Source: Yeosuana aromativorans
Lineage (GTDB): Bacteria > Bacteroidota > Bacteroidia > Flavobacteriales > Flavobacteriaceae
Direction: 5' to 3'
Assembly (NCBI RefSeq): GCF_014646655.1
Contig: NZ_BMNR01000001.1
Location: forward strand, 124,001 to 188,000
DNA: 64,000 nt
Part shown: piece by piece, positions 17,689 through 26,608 of the stretch
Layout of the letters: each line of letters begins with the position of its first letter
Numbering within the stretch: position 1 is the stretch's first letter
Notes under the pieces: generated by a model
What the model was told of the DNA's origin: nothing
What the model saw: the letters and a program-made list of their open reading frames with translations, nothing else
Database searches by the model: none
Position numbers and translations under genes: made by a program

Positions 17689-19161
17689 TTAATCCCCTTC
17701 AATATTGTGTTTAAAGGCATTGTGCAAGATTGTTTTTAATTGTTTCACGATAGCTTCATATTCCGGGTGGTCAACCACATTAACATTTTCTTCCTTATCC
17801 ACTCTATGGTCGTACAACATAGATGTTATGGTTGAATTATCCTCGGCTTTGATAAATTCGGTATAACTAAAGTTGGATGTTTTTAAGGTAAACCCATTGC
17901 CTTTTTTAATCAGAACATATCGATTTCCTTGCTCCTTTTCATCATGTAATACCGGTACCAAACTTATACCGTCCAATTGATTTTTGGGGATTTGCAAGCC
18001 ACACAACTGAGCTAGTGTAGGATAGATATCCACCAATTCAACCAGCTCATCCCGGGTACCATGTGCTTCTGAAAACGGATTGTAAATAATTAAAGGCACC
18101 TGTGTAGATGTGTTGTAGTTGGTAAACTTTGCCCATTGGGTATGCTCTTCTAAATTATAACCATGGTCAGATACCAGTACCACGATTGTGTTCTTATCCA
18201 AGCCTTGCTGTTTTAATTCATCTAAAATCTTTCCTATTAAGGTATCTACATAAGTTACCGTGGCATAATACCCATGGATCAAACTAATGGCCAAACTATC
18301 GGACACTTGCCCTTTTTTAGGGATATTGGAATAGGCGCGCATTTCGGGCCAATTGCTAATGCTCATTAAAGGTGCATCCTTGGGAATATAATTATAGTTT
18401 TCTGGTTGTTTTATGTCTTTTTTATCATATAGGTCCCAATATTTCTTGGGGCTATTAAATGGCAAATGGGTGCTAATGAATCCTGCAGTTAAAAAGAATG
18501 GTTTCTTGGACATTTTTAGTTTCTTGATATCCCGAATTACTTTTTGTGCCACCAAACCGTCAATATAAACTGAGTCTGCCACATCAGCATTTTCGTAAGC
18601 CGGTCCTGTACCGGTGGCTTTATATTCAGCAATATTTTTTGGTATATGATAATCTTTCCAAAGGGATTGCCAATAATCCGTTGGCGACAAGCCCAAGTCA
18701 TTTTTATCAAATGCATAAGGCCGCCAAATGTCATCCCAGTCGGATTCCCTATCATCTAAATGATGATAAATTTTCCCGTTGGAAATGGTAGTATAGCCAT
18801 TCTCTTTAAATAACTGAGGCAGGGTTATAGCATTGGGTGTTTCCTTTTCAACAAAGGTATCGTAATTTAAAAATCGGTTTTTATTAGGTAACATGCCCGT
18901 TAACATACTGGCCCGTGAAGCACCACAAACCGGCACATTGCAATAGGCATTGGTGAACTTAATACCTTTTGAGGCCAACGCATCAATGCTTGGTGAGATG
19001 ATTTTAGTTTTTCCATAGATTGCCAATTCCGGACGCAAATCATCCATATATAGTAACAGCACATTCGGTTTTGCTACGGAATTGTTATATTCCACTGTTT
19101 TTTTGCAAGAAAAAAACAGTGGAATAACAAAAAGTATATAAATTATTTTTATTGATTTCAC
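17689..19161 (-). CDS. S1-family sulfatase, iduronate-2-sulfatase-like (S1_7 type), lipoprotein
   Basis: A 490-residue protein with a lipoprotein signal (VIPLFFSCKK, Cys19). The type I sulfatase core is present: metal ligands in LLYMDDLRPELAIYG (Asp40, Asp41), the formylglycine motif CGASRASMLTG with Cys79, and VVLVSDHGYNLEEHTQWAKF near residue 335. The iduronate-2-sulfatase-like features DDLRPELAIYG and GYNLEEHTQW place it near subfamily S1_7. It would cleave sulfate esters from oligosaccharides in the periplasm or at the surface. Cys79 must be oxidised to formylglycine by an enzyme not encoded in this window. It follows the next sulfatase gene by 9 bases. Confidence 0.92.
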   Translation of the reverse strand: MKSIKIIYILFVIPLFFSCKKTVEYNNSVAKPNVLLLYMDDLRPELAIYGKTKIISPSIDALASKGIKFTNAYCNVPVCGASRASMLTGMLPNKNRFLNYDTFVEKETPNAITLPQLFKENGYTTISNGKIYHHLDDRESDWDDIWRPYAFDKNDLGLSPTDYWQSLWKDYHIPKNIAEYKATGTGPAYENADVADSVYIDGLVAQKVIRDIKKLKMSKKPFFLTAGFISTHLPFNSPKKYWDLYDKKDIKQPENYNYIPKDAPLMSISNWPEMRAYSNIPKKGQVSDSLAISLIHGYYATVTYVDTLIGKILDELKQQGLDKNTIVVLVSDHGYNLEEHTQWAKFTNYNTSTQVPLIIYNPFSEAHGTRDELVELVDIYPTLAQLCGLQIPKNQLDGISLVPVLHDEKEQGNRYVLIKKGNGFTLKTSNFSYTEFIKAEDNSTITSMLYDHRVDKEENVNVVDHPEYEAIVKQLKTILHNAFKHNIEGD

Positions 19162-19170
19162 TTGTTTAGA

Positions 19171-20850
19171 TTATAAAGGTTTAACCAATATGTCACTTTC
19201 CTTATAACCAATACGTTGCGCCCTAGTATATATGTATTTGCCTTTTTCTACTGGGACAGGTTCAACATATAATTGCCAATGGCTGTCAAGATCCAATTGT
19301 TCATCAGGTTTATCTGAAATATAATATGCAATTGAGGCCCCTTCCGTTTTTGATGTTAGGGTAACTTTACCGTCTTTTTCTTGTACGGTAGCCTTGGCCG
19401 TAACCGGCTGTTGATAGTTGGGCCACATCATGTCAATAAGCTGACTCTCGGGCATTTGTCCCATATCGGCACGTCCCTCATAATGGTCTATAAATGCCGT
19501 GCGCATGTTGCTTAATACATCTGCATATTTTGGATCATCGGCTAAATTATTCAAATTAAACGGGTCAACGCTACAGTCATATAACTCCTCTTTGGTCTTG
19601 GTTTCAAACCAACTATGCTGCACTTCGTTGAGCTTCCCTTCTTTTTCCAATTCCAAGAAATTGCTCATCATGGGTATTTGTTTTCTGTAACTTACATCTT
19701 TGTATTTGGGTAATTCTGGAAAGTAATTGCGCAGATACAAAAACTGTTTATTCCTAACCGAACGTATCCTATCGGAATATTCATCGAAACGATCGGAACT
19801 TCCAAACACATAATCTCTTTTTTGAGTGTCGAATTCCCCTCTAAACGGTTTGCCTTCCATATAGCTTGGCGGTTTTATACCTGCCAAACTTAATACCGTC
19901 GCACCCAAATCGACATACGAAATCAAGCGATCGGTTCGTCCTTTGGTTTTACTGTTAATGTCTTTAATAATAAAAGGCGTTTTTAGGCCCACATCATAAA
20001 TCTCCCGTTTTTCACGTGGTAACGGGCCACCATGGTCACTGTAAAAGAACACAATGGTATTATCGTAAAGACCATCTGCCTTTAATTGATCAAGAATCTT
20101 GCCCACTTTGGCATCCATCATTTCAATATTGCTGTAATTTCGGGCTACCATATGACGCGAAGCGGCATTATCTGGAAAATATGGTGGTACTGGCACGCTA
20201 TCAGGATTTACGGTCAATGGCAAATCCTCATGCTTCCAAAGTTTACTTTCATGGGTATCATCAATATTAAACACCGAAAAGAACGGTTTACCTTTAGGCC
20301 TATTTCTCCAATGTGCTTTTGCATTATTTTCGTCCCAAGCTGTTATGGGTGCTGCAAACTGGTAATCGGTTTTTTGGTTATTGGTGCAATAGTAGCCTGC
20401 TGCACGTAAATATTCGGTAAAACATTTAACCTCTTCGGGAATGACGGCCGAATATTGACGGATGGGTTTTCCGGTAATATCTTTCCAACCCTGTTCCTCA
20501 CTATTTTTGTAGGTTCTGTTTCCCCAAGACTGAATGTCTTGACCAGTTCGCATATGCATGGTACCAATGGTTGTAGGATACATACTAGTAATTATTGCTG
20601 AACGGCTTGGCGCACAAACCCCAACCACGGCAAAGGAATTATCATAAATCAAACTTTCTTTTGCCAGCTTATCTAAATTGGGGGTTTTTGCTGTGCTATC
20701 ACCATAAAAAGACAAGGTCGGACTGATGTCTTCACAGACAATCCATAGAATGTTTGGTTTTGGATTTTGCTTTACTGGTGTGCTCTTTTCTTTTGACTGG
20801 CATGAAAAAAGCGCTATTGTTAAGGTTAATGTTGTTAAAAAATACTTCAT
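19171..20850 (-). CDS. S1-family sulfatase, heparan N-sulfatase-like (S1_8 type), lipoprotein
   Basis: A 559-residue protein with a lipoprotein signal (ALFSCQS, Cys17). Core motifs are LWIVCEDISPTLSFYGD (Glu40, Asp41 in place of the usual DD), the formylglycine motif CAPSRSAIITS with Cys79, MHMRTG near residue 95, and FYSDHGGPLPREKREIYD near 270. This pattern is usual in sulfamidase-like and S1_8 enzymes. The C-terminal 90 residues (KATVQEKDGKVTLTSKTEGA) form an extra beta-rich segment of the type found after many bacteroidotal sulfatases. The target sulfate position cannot be told from the sequence. Confidence 0.92.
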   Translation of the reverse strand: MKYFLTTLTLTIALFSCQSKEKSTPVKQNPKPNILWIVCEDISPTLSFYGDSTAKTPNLDKLAKESLIYDNSFAVVGVCAPSRSAIITSMYPTTIGTMHMRTGQDIQSWGNRTYKNSEEQGWKDITGKPIRQYSAVIPEEVKCFTEYLRAAGYYCTNNQKTDYQFAAPITAWDENNAKAHWRNRPKGKPFFSVFNIDDTHESKLWKHEDLPLTVNPDSVPVPPYFPDNAASRHMVARNYSNIEMMDAKVGKILDQLKADGLYDNTIVFFYSDHGGPLPREKREIYDVGLKTPFIIKDINSKTKGRTDRLISYVDLGATVLSLAGIKPPSYMEGKPFRGEFDTQKRDYVFGSSDRFDEYSDRIRSVRNKQFLYLRNYFPELPKYKDVSYRKQIPMMSNFLELEKEGKLNEVQHSWFETKTKEELYDCSVDPFNLNNLADDPKYADVLSNMRTAFIDHYEGRADMGQMPESQLIDMMWPNYQQPVTAKATVQEKDGKVTLTSKTEGASIAYYISDKPDEQLDLDSHWQLYVEPVPVEKGKYIYTRAQRIGYKESDILVKPL

Positions 20851-20874
20851 TTGATTAGAAAATATAAATGGTTA

Positions 20875-21507
20875 TTAGAATGTGTAAGTCTTTGAAGGGC
20901 TATAATTATCATCAAAGAGCAATAAATCGTGGCCTGATGGTGCGTAATCCACCGGTTTCACTACCGATGGGTTATTAGGATAGGTTTTACCATTATTCAC
21001 CAGTTTCACAAACTTGTCTCCGAACCTTACCAAAATGGTATTCCATCCGTTTTCTACTTCTTTTTGGATGTAAAGTGGCGTACGAGTGACCGTAAATTTG
21101 GTGATTGGTTTTAAATCGTTGCTCAAAAGCAGTAAAGTACAGCCTCCTGTACCACAAAAATAACTTGAGAAAAAGTTAACGAACACCTCATTTTTGCCAT
21201 CGCTGTTCAAATCGATTTCGGCCAATTGGAATTTTTTATCATTGTCCATTAAAATATCATAATCGGATTTCAAATAGTCATTTTTAAGAAAATCTGCTAT
21301 GTTTTTGACCAAGGCATCGTTTACCGTAAACGGCATGTAATGGGCATTGGCAGAATCTGTTTCTGGAGTATTTTTTGAAGTCGGTTCTTGAGATGTTTCA
21401 TTAACTGAACCAGCAGGTTCTTCACTTGCCTTTTCATTGGATTTTGATGTATCCTTACATGAAAAAGCAAACTGGGCAAACACGAGCAGAACTAATAACT
21501 TTTTCAT
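20875..21507 (-). CDS. lipoprotein of unknown function with a calcium-loop-like segment
   Basis: A 210-residue protein with a lipoprotein signal (FAQFAFSCKD, Cys17) and a polar linker rich in Ser, Glu and Thr to about residue 50. The globular part contains LAEIDLNSDGKNEVFVNF, a DxNxDGxxE loop of the kind that binds calcium in dockerin, EF-hand or FG-GAP repeats, and a CGTGGC pair of cysteines. I recognise no enzyme family. Sitting between an esterase and a sulfatase on the same strand, it is probably part of the PUL, perhaps as a surface accessory protein. Confidence 0.6.
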   Translation of the reverse strand: MKKLLVLLVFAQFAFSCKDTSKSNEKASEEPAGSVNETSQEPTSKNTPETDSANAHYMPFTVNDALVKNIADFLKNDYLKSDYDILMDNDKKFQLAEIDLNSDGKNEVFVNFFSSYFCGTGGCTLLLLSNDLKPITKFTVTRTPLYIQKEVENGWNTILVRFGDKFVKLVNNGKTYPNNPSVVKPVDYAPSGHDLLLFDDNYSPSKTYTF

Positions 21508-21588
21508 TTTACTTAGATTTTAAAAGTTTAGAATTTCATTGATTTAACTTGTTAGTTAATTTCATCCTTTTTATTCAAATTGCCCATA

Positions 21589-22431
21589 TTAAATTGTAGG
21601 CTTTCCATCAATATACCCAAGCAATTTTAAAAACCGATCTGTTTTCCTTAAAGTGTCTATAAAATAGTCACCTTTATTAAAAAAACTGTGTTCTGCTCCT
21701 TCATACAAGAACAAATCGCATCTACTCCCTATCGCTTTCATTTTCTTTTCATAAGCCTTTGATGATGCCACGGGTGTGGTTTTATCTTTAGTCCCAAAAA
21801 ACACAATGGTTGGTGGAGCGCCCTTATTGATATTGTGCAATGGTGAAATCTCTTTGTACCTACCGTTCATTCTCGCAAACCCAAAACCATTTTGACTGTT
21901 ATCATAAACAGGATTAAACAGTACCAAAGCATTAGGTTTAGAACTGATGCTTAAATCCTCATTCGGGCCTTCCAACCCTTCAATGTTTCCACATGCCGCC
22001 GCCAAATGCCCTCCTGCCGAACCTCCTCCAGCAGCAATCATATTTGGATTTATACATAATTCCTTGGCATGTTTTCTAACATATCTAATAGCCGATTTGG
22101 CATCTTCAACAGCGTCAAAGGGTGTGGTGCCATGTACATTTTTAACTCTGTAATCGGCAGATATTGCTATCATGCCCCGAGAGGACAAATATCTGGATTG
22201 CCTTTGAAAGGCTTTATAATTTCCATTATTCCATCCGCCCCCATGAAAAAAAACAATGCAATTGTATGTTTTATTAGTATTAAAATTTTGAGGTTTATAA
22301 ATATGCAAGTTTAATTTAATTGTATCAATGGATTTGTAGACTATTGCTTCTGGTATGATGTCCGGTATGGATGATTGAGCATTTAATGTATATCCCAAAA
22401 TACTTATCCAAAATATTAAAAATGCTCTCAT
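21589..22431 (-). CDS. secreted alpha/beta-hydrolase (carbohydrate esterase-like)
   Basis: A 280-residue protein with a signal peptide (FLIFWISILGYTLNAQ). It is an alpha/beta-hydrolase of the BD-FAE / esterase-lipase type: oxyanion motif FFHGGGWNNGN near residue 63, nucleophile elbow GGGSAGGH near 135, the acid in FFGTKDKTTPV near 210, and the base His in YEGAEHSFFNKGDY near 245. In PULs such enzymes usually remove acetyl or other acyl groups from polysaccharides, so the substrate may be acylated as well as sulfated. It follows the sulfatase at 22444 by 12 bases. Confidence 0.85.
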   Translation of the reverse strand: MRAFLIFWISILGYTLNAQSSIPDIIPEAIVYKSIDTIKLNLHIYKPQNFNTNKTYNCIVFFHGGGWNNGNYKAFQRQSRYLSSRGMIAISADYRVKNVHGTTPFDAVEDAKSAIRYVRKHAKELCINPNMIAAGGGSAGGHLAAACGNIEGLEGPNEDLSISSKPNALVLFNPVYDNSQNGFGFARMNGRYKEISPLHNINKGAPPTIVFFGTKDKTTPVASSKAYEKKMKAIGSRCDLFLYEGAEHSFFNKGDYFIDTLRKTDRFLKLLGYIDGKPTI

Positions 22432-22443
22432 AATATGTTTTTA

Positions 22444-23868
22444 TTAAAATGTAGTCTTCCAATCGTTAAGCACTTTTAACATCTCTTGGGCTAGTTTTGG
22501 TTTTTCATTGATTAAATTATGGGTTTCAGAAGGATCTTCTTTAATATTATACAATTCAGTCCTTCCTTCAACATACCAGTTTATCAATTTATAATCACCT
22601 TTGCGAATAGCTGATGATTTGGTGTCTCCAGTATTGGTAGGCCTAGCATTTGGTGAATGCCAAAAAACCGTTCTGTCTTGCCAATGTTCTTGATTTTTTA
22701 AAATTGGTAAGAAACTTTTTCCATCGGTATCGAGTTTTTTGCCCGAGGTAATGTCAGAAAGGGTAGGAAAAACATCCATTAACATAACAAGTGACTTGTT
22801 TTCATCGCGTGGCTGAAAATGATCGTTCCACTTCACAAATAGTGGAACCTTAATACCTCCATCATACAACCAGCCTTTTCCAGCTCGCAATGGGTAGTTT
22901 GAGGTTGCCAAGTCCCTTTTCTTGGTTCCATCATTAGAAAGCCCACCATGGTCTGATGAAAAGAAAATTATGGTGTTTTCCGAAATACCTTCATCTTTTA
23001 ACAATTGTAATAAGCGCCCAACATTTTCATCCATATTCTCTACCATGGCCGCATAGGTGGCATTGTTCTGGCGCATTTTTGTACGTCCGGTGCCTTCTAA
23101 AATATATTCTGGCTGATCACCAAAGTCAAACGCATCAATTTCCTTTTGGTTGCGTTTAATATCAGCTTCTTTGGCTTCAAGAGGTTGATGTACAGCATAA
23201 AACGCCAACATGGTCATAAACGGTTTTGACTTGTCCCTGTTCTTAATGTATTTGATGACTTGATCAGTCAACACATCTGTTAGGTAATCACCTTTTTTTC
23301 CAATAGAATCCAAGTCCTTAATAGGTGCTTTTTTATTGATCCCTTTATGCTTTGGTGTGTTAAAAGGGTAGATATAACTAATAGGCGATCCGGCATGACC
23401 AGCAGCCAAACTATAATCGAACCCAAAGTCTTTTGGGTCTTCTCCCAAATGCCATTTACCAAAATAGGCTGTTTGATAACCAGCATTATGGATTTGCTTA
23501 ATATAATTTTTGGAATCCGGAACATCTGTCATTTCAAAACCATCATCAGGCACATCACCATCCTTTATTGGGTATCCTGCCGTTAGCATGGCATACCTTG
23601 AAGGCACACAACGTGGGTAATTGGCATAAGCGTTATTAAACCTAACAGATTCGCTTGCCAATTGGTCCACATGAGGCGTTTGATAGATTTTTGAGCCTGT
23701 TAAGCTTAAATCGTGATATCCTAAATCATCTATGTGAATAATTAAAATGTTGGGTTTTTGTGAGTTAGATTGCTCTTTAGTTATTTTATTTCCTTTACAG
23801 GAAACAAAAAGTATACACAGAAAAAAAACAAGAGCTTTATACTGTTGTATTTGTTTTAAAAATTTCAT
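22444..23868 (-). CDS. S1-family sulfatase (S1_16-like), lipoprotein
   Basis: A 474-residue protein with a lipoprotein signal (LCILFVSCKG, Cys24). Motifs are ILIIHIDDLGYHDLSLTGS with the Asp pair near 47, formylglycine motif CVPSRYAMLTAGYP with Cys87, YFGKWHLGEDP near 135, and FFSSDHGGLSNDGTKKRDL near 315. It is a clear paralogue of the sulfatase at 24983-26509, sharing YPRCVPSRY and HGGL contexts and the TGDxKxSAIRxGDYKL segment near the end. Its ATG overlaps the TAA of the GH10-like gene (TAATG), so translation is coupled. Confidence 0.92.
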   Translation of the reverse strand: MKFLKQIQQYKALVFFLCILFVSCKGNKITKEQSNSQKPNILIIHIDDLGYHDLSLTGSKIYQTPHVDQLASESVRFNNAYANYPRCVPSRYAMLTAGYPIKDGDVPDDGFEMTDVPDSKNYIKQIHNAGYQTAYFGKWHLGEDPKDFGFDYSLAAGHAGSPISYIYPFNTPKHKGINKKAPIKDLDSIGKKGDYLTDVLTDQVIKYIKNRDKSKPFMTMLAFYAVHQPLEAKEADIKRNQKEIDAFDFGDQPEYILEGTGRTKMRQNNATYAAMVENMDENVGRLLQLLKDEGISENTIIFFSSDHGGLSNDGTKKRDLATSNYPLRAGKGWLYDGGIKVPLFVKWNDHFQPRDENKSLVMLMDVFPTLSDITSGKKLDTDGKSFLPILKNQEHWQDRTVFWHSPNARPTNTGDTKSSAIRKGDYKLINWYVEGRTELYNIKEDPSETHNLINEKPKLAQEMLKVLNDWKTTF

Positions 23869-24983
23869 TAATGACTTGCTTTTAGTGCCCTTTGAATACT
23901 AAAATAGGCAGGTGTAGGTTTAAATTTTTTATTGTAAATGGACTGAAAGTCTCCTGTCCCTTTTTTGTGTCTTACACTTAAATCCCAAAGGTTTAAAGTT
24001 ACCTCGCCTTGTTTGCTTTTCTCAATTAAAAGATTGACTATTTTATCATATAGTTTCTTTTGGTTTTCACGCTCTGGCTTTAACTCTTTTTTAAATTCAT
24101 CCTTAACGAGATAGTCCAGTTCTGTTACATGAAATGCCAGATCGTGAGCATGTGCCCAATCAATCAGATCAGACATTTTTTGGATGGTAGCATCCATATT
24201 GTCTATAAAATCCTTTCGTTTAGCTCCCAGTAAAATATGGCCCTGCCATCCAATACCATCTACACGGTAACCTTTACTTCTAACGTAAAGAACTGTTTCT
24301 TTGACCTTATCCCACAGCTTGTCTTCCATGCCTGCATTTTGATTATAAACCAATTTGAGATTTGGGGCATATTTGGTCGCTATTTCAAAGGCTTTCAAGA
24401 TATAGAGCGGATATCCATTTTCATCATACCCCATATTTATCCATGGGTTTTCCCATTGGTGAACACCTTCTTTTGGACCAAACCAACTACCATCGGGCAA
24501 AATGGTTTCGTTCACTACATCCATGTATTTTATGGAAGGCTCTACATTGAACCTTTGTGAAATAGCCGTAACATATTCTTCCATATTTTGTGTCAGCTCT
24601 TCTGCTGTTCTATGGTCTGCTTTGGCCCATTTTGAGGCTTGTGGACTAACCGGGGCATGCATGCGAACGGTAAGGTGATTTTTGTTTGCAAAATCAATAA
24701 AATCGTTTATTTTGTCCCAATTCCATTTACCAGGCTCAGGGTGTATAGCGCTCTGTTTGGCTGCATTAGCAGGTGTTAGGTACTTAAAGTCTTTTAGGAA
24801 AAGGCGTTCCTTTTTGGTTCCCAGTTCCTCATAGTTTAATGTAGCACCTACTAATAGTGAAGGAAATGATGCTCTGTTTGATTGTTTATCAATGGTATTG
24901 CTGTTATTTTCGGACAGTTCATTTTGCGAAACCCCAAAAAAAGCAAAAGCAAAAAACAATATGCAAAACACCTTCAATCTCAT
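23868..24983 (-). CDS. GH10-like endo-xylanase-type glycoside hydrolase
   Basis: A 371-residue protein with a signal peptide ending at GVSQ. The GH10 catalytic pair is present: acid/base Glu159 in MDVVNETILP and nucleophile Glu289 in FHVTELDYLV. VDGIGWQGHI near 245 is also typical. Other GH10 signatures differ: the usual TxENxMKW is LTPANAAKQS near 70, and the HTLVWHSQ segment is MHAPVSPQ near 109. These positions line the -1 to -3 subsites, so it may act on something other than plain xylan, for example a sulfated xylan or glucan. It overlaps sulfatase genes at both ends (TAATG junctions), so it is expressed in step with them. Confidence 0.85.
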   Translation of the reverse strand: MRLKVFCILFFAFAFFGVSQNELSENNSNTIDKQSNRASFPSLLVGATLNYEELGTKKERLFLKDFKYLTPANAAKQSAIHPEPGKWNWDKINDFIDFANKNHLTVRMHAPVSPQASKWAKADHRTAEELTQNMEEYVTAISQRFNVEPSIKYMDVVNETILPDGSWFGPKEGVHQWENPWINMGYDENGYPLYILKAFEIATKYAPNLKLVYNQNAGMEDKLWDKVKETVLYVRSKGYRVDGIGWQGHILLGAKRKDFIDNMDATIQKMSDLIDWAHAHDLAFHVTELDYLVKDEFKKELKPERENQKKLYDKIVNLLIEKSKQGEVTLNLWDLSVRHKKGTGDFQSIYNKKFKPTPAYFSIQRALKASH

Positions 24984-26509
24984 TATTCGCTATCTTCTTG
25001 ATTATCCATGGCTTTAGCCTTCATTTTTTCCGCCTTTCTTTCAGCTTTTCTTTCGGCTTTTTTTGCTTCTTTTTTAGGATTGGGCTTCTCAAATTCAATA
25101 TTATCGCCTCCTGCCTTGTGATTGGCTTTCATCTTAACATGTCTTTCCTTTTTGAATTTTTCAAGCATGGCAAGCATGGATTGCGTTTTTTCAGGCATTT
25201 GCTTGGAAAGGTCGTTTTTTTCTGAAATGTCTTCAGCAACATTATAAAGCTCAACTTTCCCACTTTCCACAAATTGAAGCAACTTGTAATCTCCTATGCG
25301 TATAGCTGAAGTCTTATCATCACCAGTTTGAAGGGGACGAGCCTTGTATGAATTCCAATAAACGGTTCGGTCTTTCAGGCTGCTTTTTTTATAAATTTCA
25401 TCTTTCACACTAACACCGTCTATACCAGTTATTTTTTTATTCAATGCTATATCAACTATGGTAGGAAATACATCCATACCTAAAACAATTGATTCTTTGT
25501 CCACTCCAGATGATGTTTCGTGAGGGAGTTTGAATATCAATGGTACTTTTATACCGCCTTCGTAAATCCAACCTTTTCCAGCTCTAAGCGGGGCATTAGA
25601 GGTTGGTATTAATCGATGGTTAGGTCCTCTTGTGGAAAGGCCACCATGATCAGAAGTCAATACAATCAGCGTGTTGTCATACAGTCCTTCATCCTTTAAC
25701 GTTTTAATCAACTTTCCAATATTTTCATCTACGCTTTCAACCAAGGCAGCATAAGGCGGATAATCTTGTTTCATTCGTGTATCCCCATTTCCTTCTTTGA
25801 TATACTCTGGGCCATCACCAAAATCAACATGTTTCATTTGCTCTTCGTTTCTTTTGATATCGACTTCCTTTGCTTCTATTGGTGTATGAACAGCGTAATA
25901 AGCAAGCACTCCCATAAATGGTTTATCCTTATTATCCTTAATGTATTCTATAGTCCTTTTGGTCAGCACATCGGTAAGGTAATCACCAGGTTTTGCATAG
26001 TCTTCAACATCTTCAATAGGAGCTTTTTCGCCTTTAGCACCAGCTACTCGTTTTTTATTGAAAGGATAAAATCGGGCATCGGTTCCACCAGCCTCTCCAG
26101 CGGCAAATGAAGAGGTGAAACCCATGCCTTTGGGACTATCAGCTTCAGATCCTAAATGCCATTTTCCAACGTAGAATGAATAATATCCCGCCTTTGAAAA
26201 CTGTTTTGGAAAGTTTTGATCTTCTGGAGTTGAACCAGGATGTCCTTTGCTTTCTTCCAACGGATAGGTACCTGTCATAATTCCATATCTAGATGGCACA
26301 CAACGCGGATAGCTGGCATAAGCATTTTGGAACACAAATCCGTTTTGTGACAAATTATCCACATTGGGTGTGTTATACATTTGAGAACCATTAATACTTA
26401 AATCATGGTACCCCCAATCATCTACGATGATGAATAATACGTTTGGTTTGTTTTGTGAAAAAACAAAAGTTGAAAAACCAAGCATTAATGCAAATATGAT
26501 ATTTTTCAT
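24983..26509 (-). CDS. S1-family sulfatase (S1_16-like), Sec-secreted, charged tail
   Basis: A 508-residue protein with a cleavable signal (LGFSTFVFSQ) and no lipobox, unlike the other five sulfatases here. Motifs are FIIVDDWGYHDLSINGS with the Asp pair at 30-31, formylglycine motif CVPSRYGIMTGTYP with Cys70, YVGKWHLGS near 120 and VLTSDHGGLSTRGPNHRL near 295. The last 35 residues are a Lys/Glu/Ala-rich helix (KKEAKKAERKAERKAEK) that the paralogue at 22444 lacks. The stop overlaps the ATG of the GH10-like gene. The 99-base gap upstream may hold an internal promoter. Confidence 0.92.
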   Translation of the reverse strand: MKNIIFALMLGFSTFVFSQNKPNVLFIIVDDWGYHDLSINGSQMYNTPNVDNLSQNGFVFQNAYASYPRCVPSRYGIMTGTYPLEESKGHPGSTPEDQNFPKQFSKAGYYSFYVGKWHLGSEADSPKGMGFTSSFAAGEAGGTDARFYPFNKKRVAGAKGEKAPIEDVEDYAKPGDYLTDVLTKRTIEYIKDNKDKPFMGVLAYYAVHTPIEAKEVDIKRNEEQMKHVDFGDGPEYIKEGNGDTRMKQDYPPYAALVESVDENIGKLIKTLKDEGLYDNTLIVLTSDHGGLSTRGPNHRLIPTSNAPLRAGKGWIYEGGIKVPLIFKLPHETSSGVDKESIVLGMDVFPTIVDIALNKKITGIDGVSVKDEIYKKSSLKDRTVYWNSYKARPLQTGDDKTSAIRIGDYKLLQFVESGKVELYNVAEDISEKNDLSKQMPEKTQSMLAMLEKFKKERHVKMKANHKAGGDNIEFEKPNPKKEAKKAERKAERKAEKMKAKAMDNQEDSE

Positions 26510-26608
26510 TTTTTTTAAATTTTTGTTCTGAATATTTGACCGTTAAATCGCTTAATAGTTTATTGATAGAAATGTTAAAATTATTAGCATTCCATTATCT
26601 CCTATCCA

